Positions 15,976-23,611 of a stretch of DNA of 28,259 bases are shown piece after piece. Below the pieces are notes generated by a model. The model saw nothing but the letters and a program-made list of their open reading frames with translations, had not been told where the DNA came from and did no database searches. A program made the translations under genes and the position numbers. Positions within the stretch are counted from its first letter, which is position 1. Every line of letters starts with the position of its first letter. The DNA is from Clostridium sp. CAG:1013 (lineage in GTDB: Bacteria; Bacillota; Clostridia; Oscillospirales; Acutalibacteraceae): positions 1,148-29,406 of the forward strand of contig HF972634.1 in NCBI GenBank assembly GCA_000432995.1. Reading direction: 5' to 3'.

Positions 15976-18366
15976 GTGGATAAGAAGGCATCTTATCATG
16001 TGGTTGCGGTCAATCACTTGGACCTTGGCTTTGTCAAGCGCAAAGAGGAGCAGGCCGAACTGTTGGAGATTTGGGTAGAGCGAATGATCTCTGTTTTAGA
16101 GCGTTTTCCCGAATTAAAATTTGCCATTGAACAGGCCTACCACTATAAAGGATTGGAACAGAGAAGGCCTGACTTGTTTCAAAAGGTGAAGGATCTTATT
16201 GCCCAAGGAAGAGTGGAAATGATGGGGGCAATGGTCTCCACCATGGATACAAACTTTACCAACGGCGAGAGTTTTGTAAGAAATCAATCTTTGGGTCTTC
16301 GGTGGACAAAAGAACACCTTGGAACATCTCCCAAAGCAGCTTGGTTGATAGATACTTTTGGTATCAACGCACAGATACCTCAGTTGCTTACCCAGTATGG
16401 GTATCGTTATCTTTTCGCCAATCGATTTGGTGGAAAGATTCCCTACGATCTGTTCCGTAGTCAGGGAATTGACGGAAGCGAGATCGTTGTGTTGGGAAAA
16501 GATCTTGCATGTCAGCAGGTTTTCCCCAACTCTCAGGCATTTGTATTTTGCAGAGGTTGGAACGATACGGAACGACTTTTCCAAGATGCGGATCGGTTAC
16601 AGGGCGACTTACCCAGGTTGGTAGTATTTTATTTGGAAAACGAGGAAGTACTCAGCACATATTATCGTGATCTAACACTGCAACGGCAAAATCGGGCAGA
16701 GGAAGAGTGGAAATTCTCCTCGTATGGAGAGTATCTGGAAGCTCTGGGTGAACAAGCCTCGTTGGAACAGATTTCCGGTGACTTGAATCCGGAATTTACA
16801 GGTACTTTTGCTCTCAGAACACCTATCAAGATTTGGAATAGAAAAGCAGAAACCGCTTTGTTGGAGACCGAGTTGTGGGATGGGTTGCTGGGTCTAGGGC
16901 TTGGTGACCAGCTTGAGAAGTTATGGTGGGAATTGGGATATGCGCAGTTCCACGATGTGTTTTCCGGCTCGCATGAGGATTGTACCTACCTGGATGTGAT
17001 TCGAACCCTTCAAAATACCGTGGAGGATGCCAGAGGGCTTCTGAAAAGTCAGCTTCCTGTGAAAAAAGACGGATCCTCTTTGCTCTGTCTGAATTCTCTT
17101 CCATTCGCACGAAAAGAGTGGGTAAATATTCCTAGTGCCAGTGGGCGTCAGCTTCAGGTTTTCCAAGACAACAAGGAGATTCCTGTGGAATACCAAGGTA
17201 ATCAGGCTTACTGTTTGGCAGAGGTGCCGCCTGTCAGTGCCACCAACCTCTCTGTGCGCTGGGGAGAACAGCTTGTTAACGGAGAAGAAACCTGGGGAGA
17301 ACCTTGTGAGAGCTGTACACTTAGAAATAAGTGGATGATCCTCTCCCTCCACAGGGTAAAAGGAATAGAAAGTCTTACCACTCAAGAAATATTGATGGAG
17401 CACGTCAAGGATTTTTTGACCGTCCAGCATGATAAGGGCAGCTTACAGATTGAAGAGGCACTTGGAGAGGAACTCTCTGTAATGGATGGCAATTCCCAGT
17501 TGTATTATCAGGAGAATCAAATGGGACAGCGTGCTGTCTTTTGTGGGGAATTCCAGAATATGAAATGGAACCGCGGGGAGAATCACCTTGGCTGGAGAGT
17601 GGAATTTTTCCTTCCCAAAGAGCGTGCTGCCCTTGAGGTGAAGATTTGGATCGATTGGAAAGGGGAAGCCACTCGTATCCGGTGGAAAGTACCTCACCAG
17701 GTCAACTCCTCTCAGGCGTTTTATGAGATCCCCTTTGGTGTTGTTTCCAGGAGCACTTATGATGGACACACAACAGCAAAAGGCGAGTGGCCAGCTCACC
17801 GTTTTGTAGCAGTAGAGGATGGCAAAAAGGGCTTGGCAATGGCCAATAAAGGCGTAGCAGGAGTTGAACTTGCTGGTAATGCTTTTGAAACAACGCTATT
17901 GAGGGCTTTCCCAGATCAACCTGGTACTTGGGTACCGGTTACTCCCCTGACATCTCAGCATGGGCAGCATACTTACGAGTTTTTGCTTGTGCCGTACCAG
18001 CCGGGAGAACTTTCTGAAGTTTCTAATATTGCTCAAGCATGGAACCAGCCTATTTATGTGTTAGATGGAGTTTGCGCCCCGGAATGGGTACAGGGCAGCT
18101 GGCTGGAAATCGATAAACCTAACCTGGTGCTTTCCTCTGTGAAGAGCGCGGATGACGGTTCTGGGGATATGATTGTTCGTTATTACGAGACTTCGGGTCG
18201 AGAGACGGGGGCAAAACTGATTATGCGAGATGCGGAAAAAGTTTGGCTTTCCGATGTTACCGAATCTTTTGGTTCCCTTGTGTCTTGTCAAAATGATGTT
18301 GTTTCCGTGCACTGCAGGCCTTTTGAAATTCAGACTCTGAGAGTCAAAAAACATTGCGGTCAATAA
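15976..18366 (+). CDS. Glycoside hydrolase family 38 alpha-mannosidase
   Basis: A 797-residue cytoplasmic (no signal peptide) alpha-mannosidase. All expected zinc/catalytic residues are visible: His14 and Asp16 in NHLDLGF, nucleophile Asp126 in WLIDTFGINAQIPQ, and His326-Asp327 in QFHDVFSGSH. The middle three-helix and C-terminal beta domains follow. GTG at 15976 is preferred over GTG at 15967 because GGAGGGG ends eight bases before it; 15967 is too close. GH38 enzymes cleave alpha-mannosidic bonds by a retaining, metal-dependent mechanism. In bacteria they are known in N-glycan use (for example in streptococci). Here the enzyme should trim imported mannosides. Exact linkage preference cannot be read. 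Confidence 0.93.
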   Translation: MDKKASYHVVAVNHLDLGFVKRKEEQAELLEIWVERMISVLERFPELKFAIEQAYHYKGLEQRRPDLFQKVKDLIAQGRVEMMGAMVSTMDTNFTNGESFVRNQSLGLRWTKEHLGTSPKAAWLIDTFGINAQIPQLLTQYGYRYLFANRFGGKIPYDLFRSQGIDGSEIVVLGKDLACQQVFPNSQAFVFCRGWNDTERLFQDADRLQGDLPRLVVFYLENEEVLSTYYRDLTLQRQNRAEEEWKFSSYGEYLEALGEQASLEQISGDLNPEFTGTFALRTPIKIWNRKAETALLETELWDGLLGLGLGDQLEKLWWELGYAQFHDVFSGSHEDCTYLDVIRTLQNTVEDARGLLKSQLPVKKDGSSLLCLNSLPFARKEWVNIPSASGRQLQVFQDNKEIPVEYQGNQAYCLAEVPPVSATNLSVRWGEQLVNGEETWGEPCESCTLRNKWMILSLHRVKGIESLTTQEILMEHVKDFLTVQHDKGSLQIEEALGEELSVMDGNSQLYYQENQMGQRAVFCGEFQNMKWNRGENHLGWRVEFFLPKERAALEVKIWIDWKGEATRIRWKVPHQVNSSQAFYEIPFGVVSRSTYDGHTTAKGEWPAHRFVAVEDGKKGLAMANKGVAGVELAGNAFETTLLRAFPDQPGTWVPVTPLTSQHGQHTYEFLLVPYQPGELSEVSNIAQAWNQPIYVLDGVCAPEWVQGSWLEIDKPNLVLSSVKSADDGSGDMIVRYYETSGRETGAKLIMRDAEKVWLSDVTESFGSLVSCQNDVVSVHCRPFEIQTLRVKKHCGQ

Positions 18367-18379
18367 CTGAATGTGGATG

Positions 18380-18448
18380 AAATGAGCAGCCGACCTTTTT
18401 GCAGCAGGCTTATACAATGTGTGCTGCAAGGGGGAAGGCTGTTCATTT
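18380..18448 (+). terminator. Long hairpin after the mannosidase gene
   Basis: AAATGAGCAGCC (18380-18391) pairs with GGCTGTTCATTT (18437-18448) with one G-U pair, and an inner stem pairs CCTTTTTGCAGCA with TGCTGCAAGGGGG (several G-U pairs). It is followed by GTTTT. This probably ends the 10-18 kb operon transcript before the ROK gene; the unusually long two-part stem could also stabilise the mRNA end. Confidence 0.65.
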
Positions 18449-18518
18449 GTTTTCAGAGAGAAAGGGAAGAAAAAGATAGATTTCTATTTTTGTTTTTGGC
18501 TTTCATTTTCCTAAAATA

Positions 18519-18527
18519 TGGTATAAT
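18519..18527 (+). promoter_or_regulatory. Extended -10 promoter of the ROK gene
   Basis: TGG followed by TATAAT (TG at 18519, hexamer 18522-18527) in a T-rich/A-rich context. No good -35 at 16-18 bases, consistent with an extended -10 promoter. It gives the repressor gene its own transcript. Confidence 0.6.
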
Positions 18528-18561
18528 AAAAAAACAATCCTTTTGCTCAAGGTGCAGGGAG

Positions 18562-18574
18562 TATCAAGATGATA
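18562..18574. promoter_or_regulatory. Small inverted repeat in the ROK leader
   Basis: TATCA-AGA-TGATA, flanked further out by CAAGG and CCTTG, lies between the ROK promoter and its start codon. It could be an autoregulatory operator or a leader hairpin. It does not resemble the palindrome at 10109-10137. Confidence 0.3.
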
Positions 18575-18611
18575 TTGGCCTTGTGAAACGGAGAACGTAA
18601 GGAGGAACAGT

Positions 18612-19769
18612 ATGCCGCGCCCAATCCAAAAGACGGCGGATATCCGCACACAAAATAAAAGAAAAATTGTCCAATGTTTGCTGACAAATGATATGCTGAC
18701 AAAAAAGGAACTGGGTGAAAGGGCCCATTTAAGTGTTTCCACGGTCTCCAATTTGACGGCTCAGCTGATTGAAAAGAATATTGTTCAGATACCTTGTTAC
18801 CAAGATTCGGAAGGAGGCAGGAGTCCAGGACTTCTGTCTATCGACGAATATAGCCGCCTTTTTACTGCAATCCATATCTATCAAAACAGCGCGGTACAGA
18901 TACAAGTTTTGTCTCTAAAAAAGCAAGTGTTGCTTTCTTTTACCCAGAATGTGCAGGAACCTTGTGACGCTTCTGCAATTTATGATGCTTGTTCTTTGGG
19001 AGTGCGTCGTTGTGAGACGGAGGTTTCAGGTTATTCTGAAAAAAATCTGGGGATAGGAGTGGCTCTTCCTGGAATCGTAGAGAAAAAAGCTCAGCTTTTG
19101 ATCAATTCCACCATTAAGGAATTGGAAGGCCAACCTGTACTTGAGGAACTTCGCAGTAGAATGAGTTACCCCGTATATGGAGAAAATGAATCCAATTTGT
19201 TGGCGTTGGCAGTTTCCTTTAATCCCAAGAAACCGGTTCCCAGAAAAGATACCATTTATTTGCACATTGATGACGGTTTGGGCATAGGCATTATTTGCAA
19301 TGGTGAGTTGGTTCGAGGTAGTCATGGATTAGGTGGAGAAATCAATACGATTCCCATCTGTTTTGGAGTTCAGAGGAAAAGAACGCTGGAAGAAATACTG
19401 GTATTTCAAGATTTTCTTCGCGCTTACCGGGAAAAGCTGGGAGACCCGGAGCTCACGGAAGCTCATTTTCTGGAGGATGCCCAGAGTATGGCCACAGAAG
19501 AAATCCAAGAGATTTTGAAGGAAAAGGGATTCCTTTTAGGGCAGCTAATAGCGGTTCTTGACGCACTGTTTGATCCCACCGCTTTTTATATTGGCGGAAG
19601 GGTGACACTGCTTTTAGATCAGCTCTATCCGTTTATTCAAGAGGCATACCAAAATAATGTGGAAATCGAAGAGAGAAAAGCTCTTTCGTTGTTCCCTTGC
19701 AAAAATTATCAACAACAATTAATGGTGGGGTGTGCGGATCTGGTATTTGACCATTGGGATTTTTCCTGA
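18612..19769 (+). CDS. ROK-family transcriptional repressor
   Basis: A 385-residue protein: an N-terminal winged helix-turn-helix (~14-65; TKKELGERAHLSVSTVSNLTAQLIEK region) joined to a ROK sugar-binding fold (GIGVALPGI ~147-155, DDGLGIGIICNGELVRGS ~220-237, HGLGGEIN ~238-245). Odd points: the ROK zinc motif (CxCGxxGC type), which normally follows GEIGH, is missing, and the ENDAN-like motif reads ENESN (191-195). It is therefore a regulator and not a kinase, and may sense its sugar without the zinc site. ATG follows AAGGAGG. It probably represses the upstream operon and responds to an imported sugar or its phosphate; this is inferred from position. Confidence 0.9.
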   Translation: MPRPIQKTADIRTQNKRKIVQCLLTNDMLTKKELGERAHLSVSTVSNLTAQLIEKNIVQIPCYQDSEGGRSPGLLSIDEYSRLFTAIHIYQNSAVQIQVLSLKKQVLLSFTQNVQEPCDASAIYDACSLGVRRCETEVSGYSEKNLGIGVALPGIVEKKAQLLINSTIKELEGQPVLEELRSRMSYPVYGENESNLLALAVSFNPKKPVPRKDTIYLHIDDGLGIGIICNGELVRGSHGLGGEINTIPICFGVQRKRTLEEILVFQDFLRAYREKLGDPELTEAHFLEDAQSMATEEIQEILKEKGFLLGQLIAVLDALFDPTAFYIGGRVTLLLDQLYPFIQEAYQNNVEIEERKALSLFPCKNYQQQLMVGCADLVFDHWDFS

Positions 19770-19813
19770 TAGCAAGTCAAAAGATGTGGAAAACATTTTT
19801 CTGCAAACATAAG

Positions 19814-19850
19814 TAAGGGAACTGGTAAATTTTTGCAAGTTCCCTTATTT
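19814..19850 (+). terminator. Terminator after the ROK gene
   Basis: TAAGGGAACT (19814-19823) pairs perfectly with AGTTCCCTTA (19838-19847), 14-base loop, followed by TTTTAAT. Confidence 0.8.
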
Positions 19851-19900
19851 TAATGTCTGAAAGTGATTGCTTGTTTTGCCATGCTACCCACTGGCTGTTG

Positions 19901-20038
19901 AACGAGGTGGTCCCAGAGGGATCCTGGATTATTGAATACTACCTCGTTACCATTGACCTACAAGAGTGTAAGGATGTAATTGTTGTGTTTGTTTTATAAC
20001 TCGGAGACTTGTTTGCTATAGAGCAGTGATTGAGTTAT
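19901..20038. other. Gene-free stretch with two inverted repeats
   Basis: Between the ROK terminator and the promoter at 20120 no coding frame is convincing. Two hairpins can form: AACGAGGTGGT (19901-19911) with ACTACCTCGTT (19938-19948), one mismatch, with CCAG/CTGG inside; and ATAACTC (19996-20002) with GAGTTAT (20032-20038), enclosing TGCT/AGCA. They may belong to an unrecognised small RNA or be mobile-element remnants. I see no clear promoter for it. Confidence 0.3.
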
Positions 20039-20119
20039 TTATCCCCCAAATCGTCTTAACTTAATGGGAATATAGAACAATTATTTACAATATTACAGTA
20101 TATTATTGTCTATTTTTCA

Positions 20120-20148
20120 TTGACAAACTATACAGTGGGGTATATAAT
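20120..20148 (+). promoter_or_regulatory. Perfect-consensus sigma-A promoter of the SLH esterase
   Basis: TTGACA at 20120-20125 and TATAAT at 20143-20148 with exactly 17 bases between. This predicts strong constitutive expression and a ~115-base leader before the start codon at 20272. Confidence 0.88.
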
Positions 20149-20213
20149 CCGAATTATCGAGGCCCAAATCATGAGATAAAGAGAGGTGACAAAGGGGGAG
20201 GAGTTCCTGAAAA

Positions 20214-20258
20214 ATGGGACATGGGCCAACCATTTTGGGAGATTGTATTGAGTATTAA
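20214..20258 (+). CDS. Possible 14-residue leader peptide
   Basis: An ATG ten bases after GGGGGAGGAG opens a short frame, MGHGPTILGDCIEY, ending 13 bases before the SLH-esterase start. The ribosome-binding site is stronger than that of the esterase gene itself, so a translated leader is possible, but so short a frame may be chance. Confidence 0.2.
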   Translation: MGHGPTILGDCIEY

Positions 20259-20271
20259 GTAAGGATTAGAA

Positions 20272-22191
20272 ATGAGGCGAATTATAGTGAAAGAATTTCG
20301 GAAAATGAGCAGAAAAATTCTGTCGGTCATCATGGTGCTGCTGCTGTCTGTCTCTCTGATTCCAGCAACTTCCGCCCATGCTGCTACCACAGTGTCCTTT
20401 GATGTATTGCGCACGGCAATCACACCTGGATACTATTTTTCCGGCGCGTTGATCAATATGGGCGTGCCTCTGGAAGCTGGCGACGTGGATAAAGACACGT
20501 TTACTGCTGTGGCAAAAGTTACGGAAGCCGATGGAAGCGTTCAGGGTTCTTTCGGCAACTTCGCTTGGGATCCTGAGAAAGAGGACTATGCCGTAGGCGA
20601 TAACTGGGCAAAATGGGTGATTAAAGATGCCTATGTAGCCGATGCCGAAGGCAACAAAGTTGAAAAAGGCAACTATGTGAAACTGGACATCGAGTGGGGC
20701 ACTCGGACTGAAAAGAGCGGCGAAAGCAGCGCTAACCGGTACGATGTTCCTGCTACTCGCGCGTCTTGGTACACCCTGGAAGGGTATCATGCGTTTGCCA
20801 CTGTGGAAGTGAAGATCACCCAGGAGAAGGGTATCCCCGGTATCGCGGACGCTGTTTACGTGCAGAACGAGATCCGGCATGATCCTTTGTTTGAGGCTTT
20901 CGATCTGTCCCTGGAAGTTCCCGGCGGCGGTAAGGCCCCCCTGTACACTCCTGACAACGCAAGCAAAGACAACCTGCGGCCCTTGATCGTTTGGTTCCAC
21001 GGTACTGGCGAACGCTATGCTGAAACCGAGATCGACGGCAAGAAGGTTGACAACGCTGGCGGCAACCTGGTGGGTAACCGGGCTCTGTCTTTTGCGGATG
21101 AGGAATTCCAGGATATGATGGGCGGCGCGTATGTGTTGGCTCCTCAGTCCACCACTGCCGGCTGGAACGCTGGAAGACTGGATGACATGGAAACCCTCAT
21201 TCGTGAAGTGGTGGCCAACAACTATGTGGATCCCGATCGTATTTACGTAGGCGGTCTTTCCATGGGCACTGGCATGACCACTCCTTTGATCACCTCCACC
21301 ACCGACAACAGAATTCAGTTTGCAGCCGCTATGCTGGTTTCTGGCGGAAACCTGAACGAAGCTCAGGCTAAGGTTATTGCCGATAAGGGATTCCCCGTTT
21401 ATCTGGTTGGCAGCGCTTCTGACGGAGCTGCCAAAAACCTGCCGGCTACCTATGAGCGTCTGACTGAGGCTGGCGTTGACGCCAAGTTGTCTCTGTATCC
21501 CGAAGGCCCTGTGTACGATGGCGAGTACTATTTCGGCGCCCATGACGCTTGGAACTATGTGTACAATAACCTGGTAGAGGACGACGAGGGCCAGACCATT
21601 TATGAGTGGCTGTCCCAGCAGGAAAAAGTGGATGTTCCTCCCTTCACCGACGTGAAGCCCGGCAGCTGGTACTACGAAGCTGTGGAGTACGTTTATAATA
21701 ACGAAATCATGTCTGGTACCGATGACACCACTTTTGAGCCTGATGTGAAGCTGAACCGCGCTATGGCTATGCAGATCCTGTACAATCTGGAAGGCAAGCC
21801 GGAAGTGACCGGTGAAACCACTTTCCCGGATGCCGCTGTGGCAGGCAAGTGGGCAGTGGACGCCATCACTTGGGCTGAGCAGAACGATGTGGCCGATGGC
21901 TATGAGACCGGCTATTTCAGACCCGAGAAGCTGGTCAGCCGCGAGGAGTTCGCCCAGATGCTGTACAACTATGCCAAGTACAAGGAGCTGGATCTTACCG
22001 CTGCCAGCGACCTGACCAAGTATCCCGACGGGAATAAGGTTCAGGAGTGGGCAGAGACTGCAATGGCATGGGCCAACGGCAATGAGCTGATCAACGGTCA
22101 TGATGATGGACGGCTGGATCCTCAGGGCACCACGACCCGTTCTCAGGCAGCCAGCATCCTGATGAATTTTGATCTGAATCTTGTGAAGTAA
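20272..22191 (+). CDS. Secreted alpha/beta-hydrolase esterase with three SLH repeats
   Basis: A 639-residue exported protein. Signal peptide ~1-37 (hydrophobic core, cleavage after AHA). Residues ~40-190 look like an Ig-like N-terminal esterase domain. The hydrolase domain (~195-450) has an oxyanion-type WFHGTGE (241-247), nucleophile Ser330 in GGLSMGTG, a candidate acid Asp384, and His424 in FGAHDAW, resembling PHB-depolymerase/feruloyl-esterase-like peptidase S9-type hydrolases. Three SLH motifs follow (~458-505, ~518-568, ~581-635; FTDVKPGSWYYEAVEY starts the first), which anchor proteins to cell-wall polymers. It has its own consensus promoter and terminator. The substrate is unknown; it may de-esterify polysaccharides or host/dietary esters at the cell surface. 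Confidence 0.9.
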   Translation: MRRIIVKEFRKMSRKILSVIMVLLLSVSLIPATSAHAATTVSFDVLRTAITPGYYFSGALINMGVPLEAGDVDKDTFTAVAKVTEADGSVQGSFGNFAWDPEKEDYAVGDNWAKWVIKDAYVADAEGNKVEKGNYVKLDIEWGTRTEKSGESSANRYDVPATRASWYTLEGYHAFATVEVKITQEKGIPGIADAVYVQNEIRHDPLFEAFDLSLEVPGGGKAPLYTPDNASKDNLRPLIVWFHGTGERYAETEIDGKKVDNAGGNLVGNRALSFADEEFQDMMGGAYVLAPQSTTAGWNAGRLDDMETLIREVVANNYVDPDRIYVGGLSMGTGMTTPLITSTTDNRIQFAAAMLVSGGNLNEAQAKVIADKGFPVYLVGSASDGAAKNLPATYERLTEAGVDAKLSLYPEGPVYDGEYYFGAHDAWNYVYNNLVEDDEGQTIYEWLSQQEKVDVPPFTDVKPGSWYYEAVEYVYNNEIMSGTDDTTFEPDVKLNRAMAMQILYNLEGKPEVTGETTFPDAAVAGKWAVDAITWAEQNDVADGYETGYFRPEKLVSREEFAQMLYNYAKYKELDLTAASDLTKYPDGNKVQEWAETAMAWANGNELINGHDDGRLDPQGTTTRSQAASILMNFDLNLVK

Positions 22192-22210
22192 AATCCCCTT
22201 AACGGAAACG

Positions 22211-22243
22211 AAAAAGGCCGGGACAGTTGTCCAGGCCTTTTTT
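22211..22243 (+). terminator. Terminator of the SLH-esterase gene
   Basis: AAAAAGGCC and GGCCTTTTTT pair, with GGAC/GTCC inside around AGTT, followed by GTT. A classic rho-independent terminator 20 bases after the stop. Confidence 0.88.
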
Positions 22244-22270
22244 GTTATGTTTTCTTTTTCAAAGGCAATA

Positions 22271-22308
22271 AAAAAGCCTCCCTTGGGGGAGCCCAAAGGA
22301 AGCTTTTT
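22271..22308 (-). terminator. Terminator of the leftward opp operon
   Basis: On the minus strand AAAAAGCTTCCTTTGGG pairs with CCCAAGGGAGGCTTTTT with two mismatches, ending in a T6 run. It lies 14 bases after the stop of the small membrane protein and faces the esterase terminator. Confidence 0.85.
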
Positions 22309-22322
22309 CGTAGTTGAGTTTA

Positions 22323-22529
22323 TTAGAAGAAACGAAAGAAGAAGAAATACAGCACAAGCACGAAGATAACTGCCACCAGCAGCAGTGCTGGGACGAACAC
22401 AATCAGCGCGGCGAGTATCATGGCAAGCCGGTCTTTCTTTTCCAGCTGGACCTTATCCATCTGCTTTTCAAAGCGTTCTTCAGCGCCTTTGACATCTACC
22501 ACGCGGTTGATCTTCTTGCGAAAAAACAT
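22323..22529 (-). CDS. Small single-pass membrane protein at the end of the opp operon
   Basis: A 68-residue protein I do not recognise. The first ~35 residues are charged and helical (MFFRKKINRVVDVKGAEERFEKQM...), followed by one long hydrophobic segment (~36-64) and an FFFFRFF tail. Its ATG is five bases after the OppF stop with AAAGG upstream, and the operon terminator follows directly, so it is very likely a real co-transcribed gene. It could be an accessory subunit of the transporter or an unrelated membrane peptide. Confidence 0.65.
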   Translation of the reverse strand: MFFRKKINRVVDVKGAEERFEKQMDKVQLEKKDRLAMILAALIVFVPALLLVAVIFVLVLYFFFFRFF

Positions 22530-22534
22530 GGTAC

Positions 22535-23611
22535 TCAGCCTTTCTTTTCACCCAGAGGGAAGTGGCAGGCAACATAGTGATGATTGCCGATATCCCGCAG
22601 TTCGGGGACTTCCTGTTTGCACTTCTCCTGGCAATAGCGGCAGCGTGTATGGAACTTACAGCCGCTGGGCGGATTTACCGGACTGGGAATGTCTCCTTCC
22701 AGCAGGATGTGCTCCCGCTGGGATTGATCCTCATCGGTGGTGGGGATGGCGGAGAGCAGCGCCTCCGTGTAGGGATGATAGGTGTGGGAGAAGAGTTCTT
22801 CTGTCTCAGCAAGTTCCACCACATTGCCCAGGTACATCACGCAGATGCGGTCGCTGATGTACTTCACCACGCTCAGGTCGTGGGTGATGAACAGGTAGGT
22901 CAGTCCGGCTTTTTCACGCAGCTCAGAGAGCAGGTTCAGAATCTGGGACTGAATGGACACGTCCAATGCGGATACAGCTTCGTCACACACCACGAATTTG
23001 GGGCCCAGGGCCAGGCTGCGGGCAATGCCGATACGCTGCCGCTGACCGCCGGAGAACTGGTGAGGATACCGGTTGAACATGTAAGAGGCCAAACCGCAGT
23101 CTTCCATCACCTTGAAGATATATTCCTTCATGGCGGGATCGCCCCGCTTGAAAATGCCGTGAGAGGTCAGGCCTTCCCCGATGATCTGGCCCACCGTCAT
23201 ACGGGGGTTCAGAGAGGAATAGGGATCCTGGAAGATCAGCTGCAAGTCCTTGCGCAATACACGCATTTCCTCATAGGACAGCTTTTTCAAGTCAATGGAC
23301 TTGCCGTCCTTGTAGTAGAGAATGTCGCCGTGGCTCTGGGGATAAAGCTGAAGGATGGTGCGTCCCAGAGTGGACTTGCCGCAGCCGGATTCACCCACCA
23401 GACCCAGGGTTTCGCCTTCGTAAATGTCCAGGGAGATGCCGTCATTGGCGCGGACATAGCGCTGCTTTTCCCGCAGTTTTGTTTTCTTTACAGGGAAGTA
23501 CTGTTTCACATCCCGCAGGCGCAGCAATACTTTCTTGCCGTCCACCACCGGCTGAGAGGTATTTTGGCTCTCGGTTTCGATGGTATTCAGCTCTTGTTTC
23601 TCATTCGCCAT
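22535..23611 (-). CDS. oppF: Oligopeptide/dipeptide ABC transporter ATPase, OppF type
   Basis: A 358-residue cytoplasmic ATPase: Walker A GESGCGKST, signature FSGGQRQRIGIARS, Walker B FVVCDEAVSALD, switch His in FITHDLSVV. The C-terminal oligopeptide-transporter extension contains GCKFHTRCRYCQEKCK, a C-x5-C-x2-C-x3-C cluster. The first ~30 residues are a polar extension. It overlaps oppD by 11 bases. With OppD it powers the permease pair. The family also contains nickel and glycan importers, so peptide is the likely but unproven substrate. Confidence 0.93.
   Translation of the reverse strand: MANEKQELNTIETESQNTSQPVVDGKKVLLRLRDVKQYFPVKKTKLREKQRYVRANDGISLDIYEGETLGLVGESGCGKSTLGRTILQLYPQSHGDILYYKDGKSIDLKKLSYEEMRVLRKDLQLIFQDPYSSLNPRMTVGQIIGEGLTSHGIFKRGDPAMKEYIFKVMEDCGLASYMFNRYPHQFSGGQRQRIGIARSLALGPKFVVCDEAVSALDVSIQSQILNLLSELREKAGLTYLFITHDLSVVKYISDRICVMYLGNVVELAETEELFSHTYHPYTEALLSAIPTTDEDQSQREHILLEGDIPSPVNPPSGCKFHTRCRYCQEKCKQEVPELRDIGNHHYVACHFPLGEKKG

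Noticed and set aside
20266..22296. 676-residue minus-strand frame across the SLH esterase
   Set aside because: It is the shadow of the esterase frame, would run through the terminators at 22211-22308, and shows no family motif.
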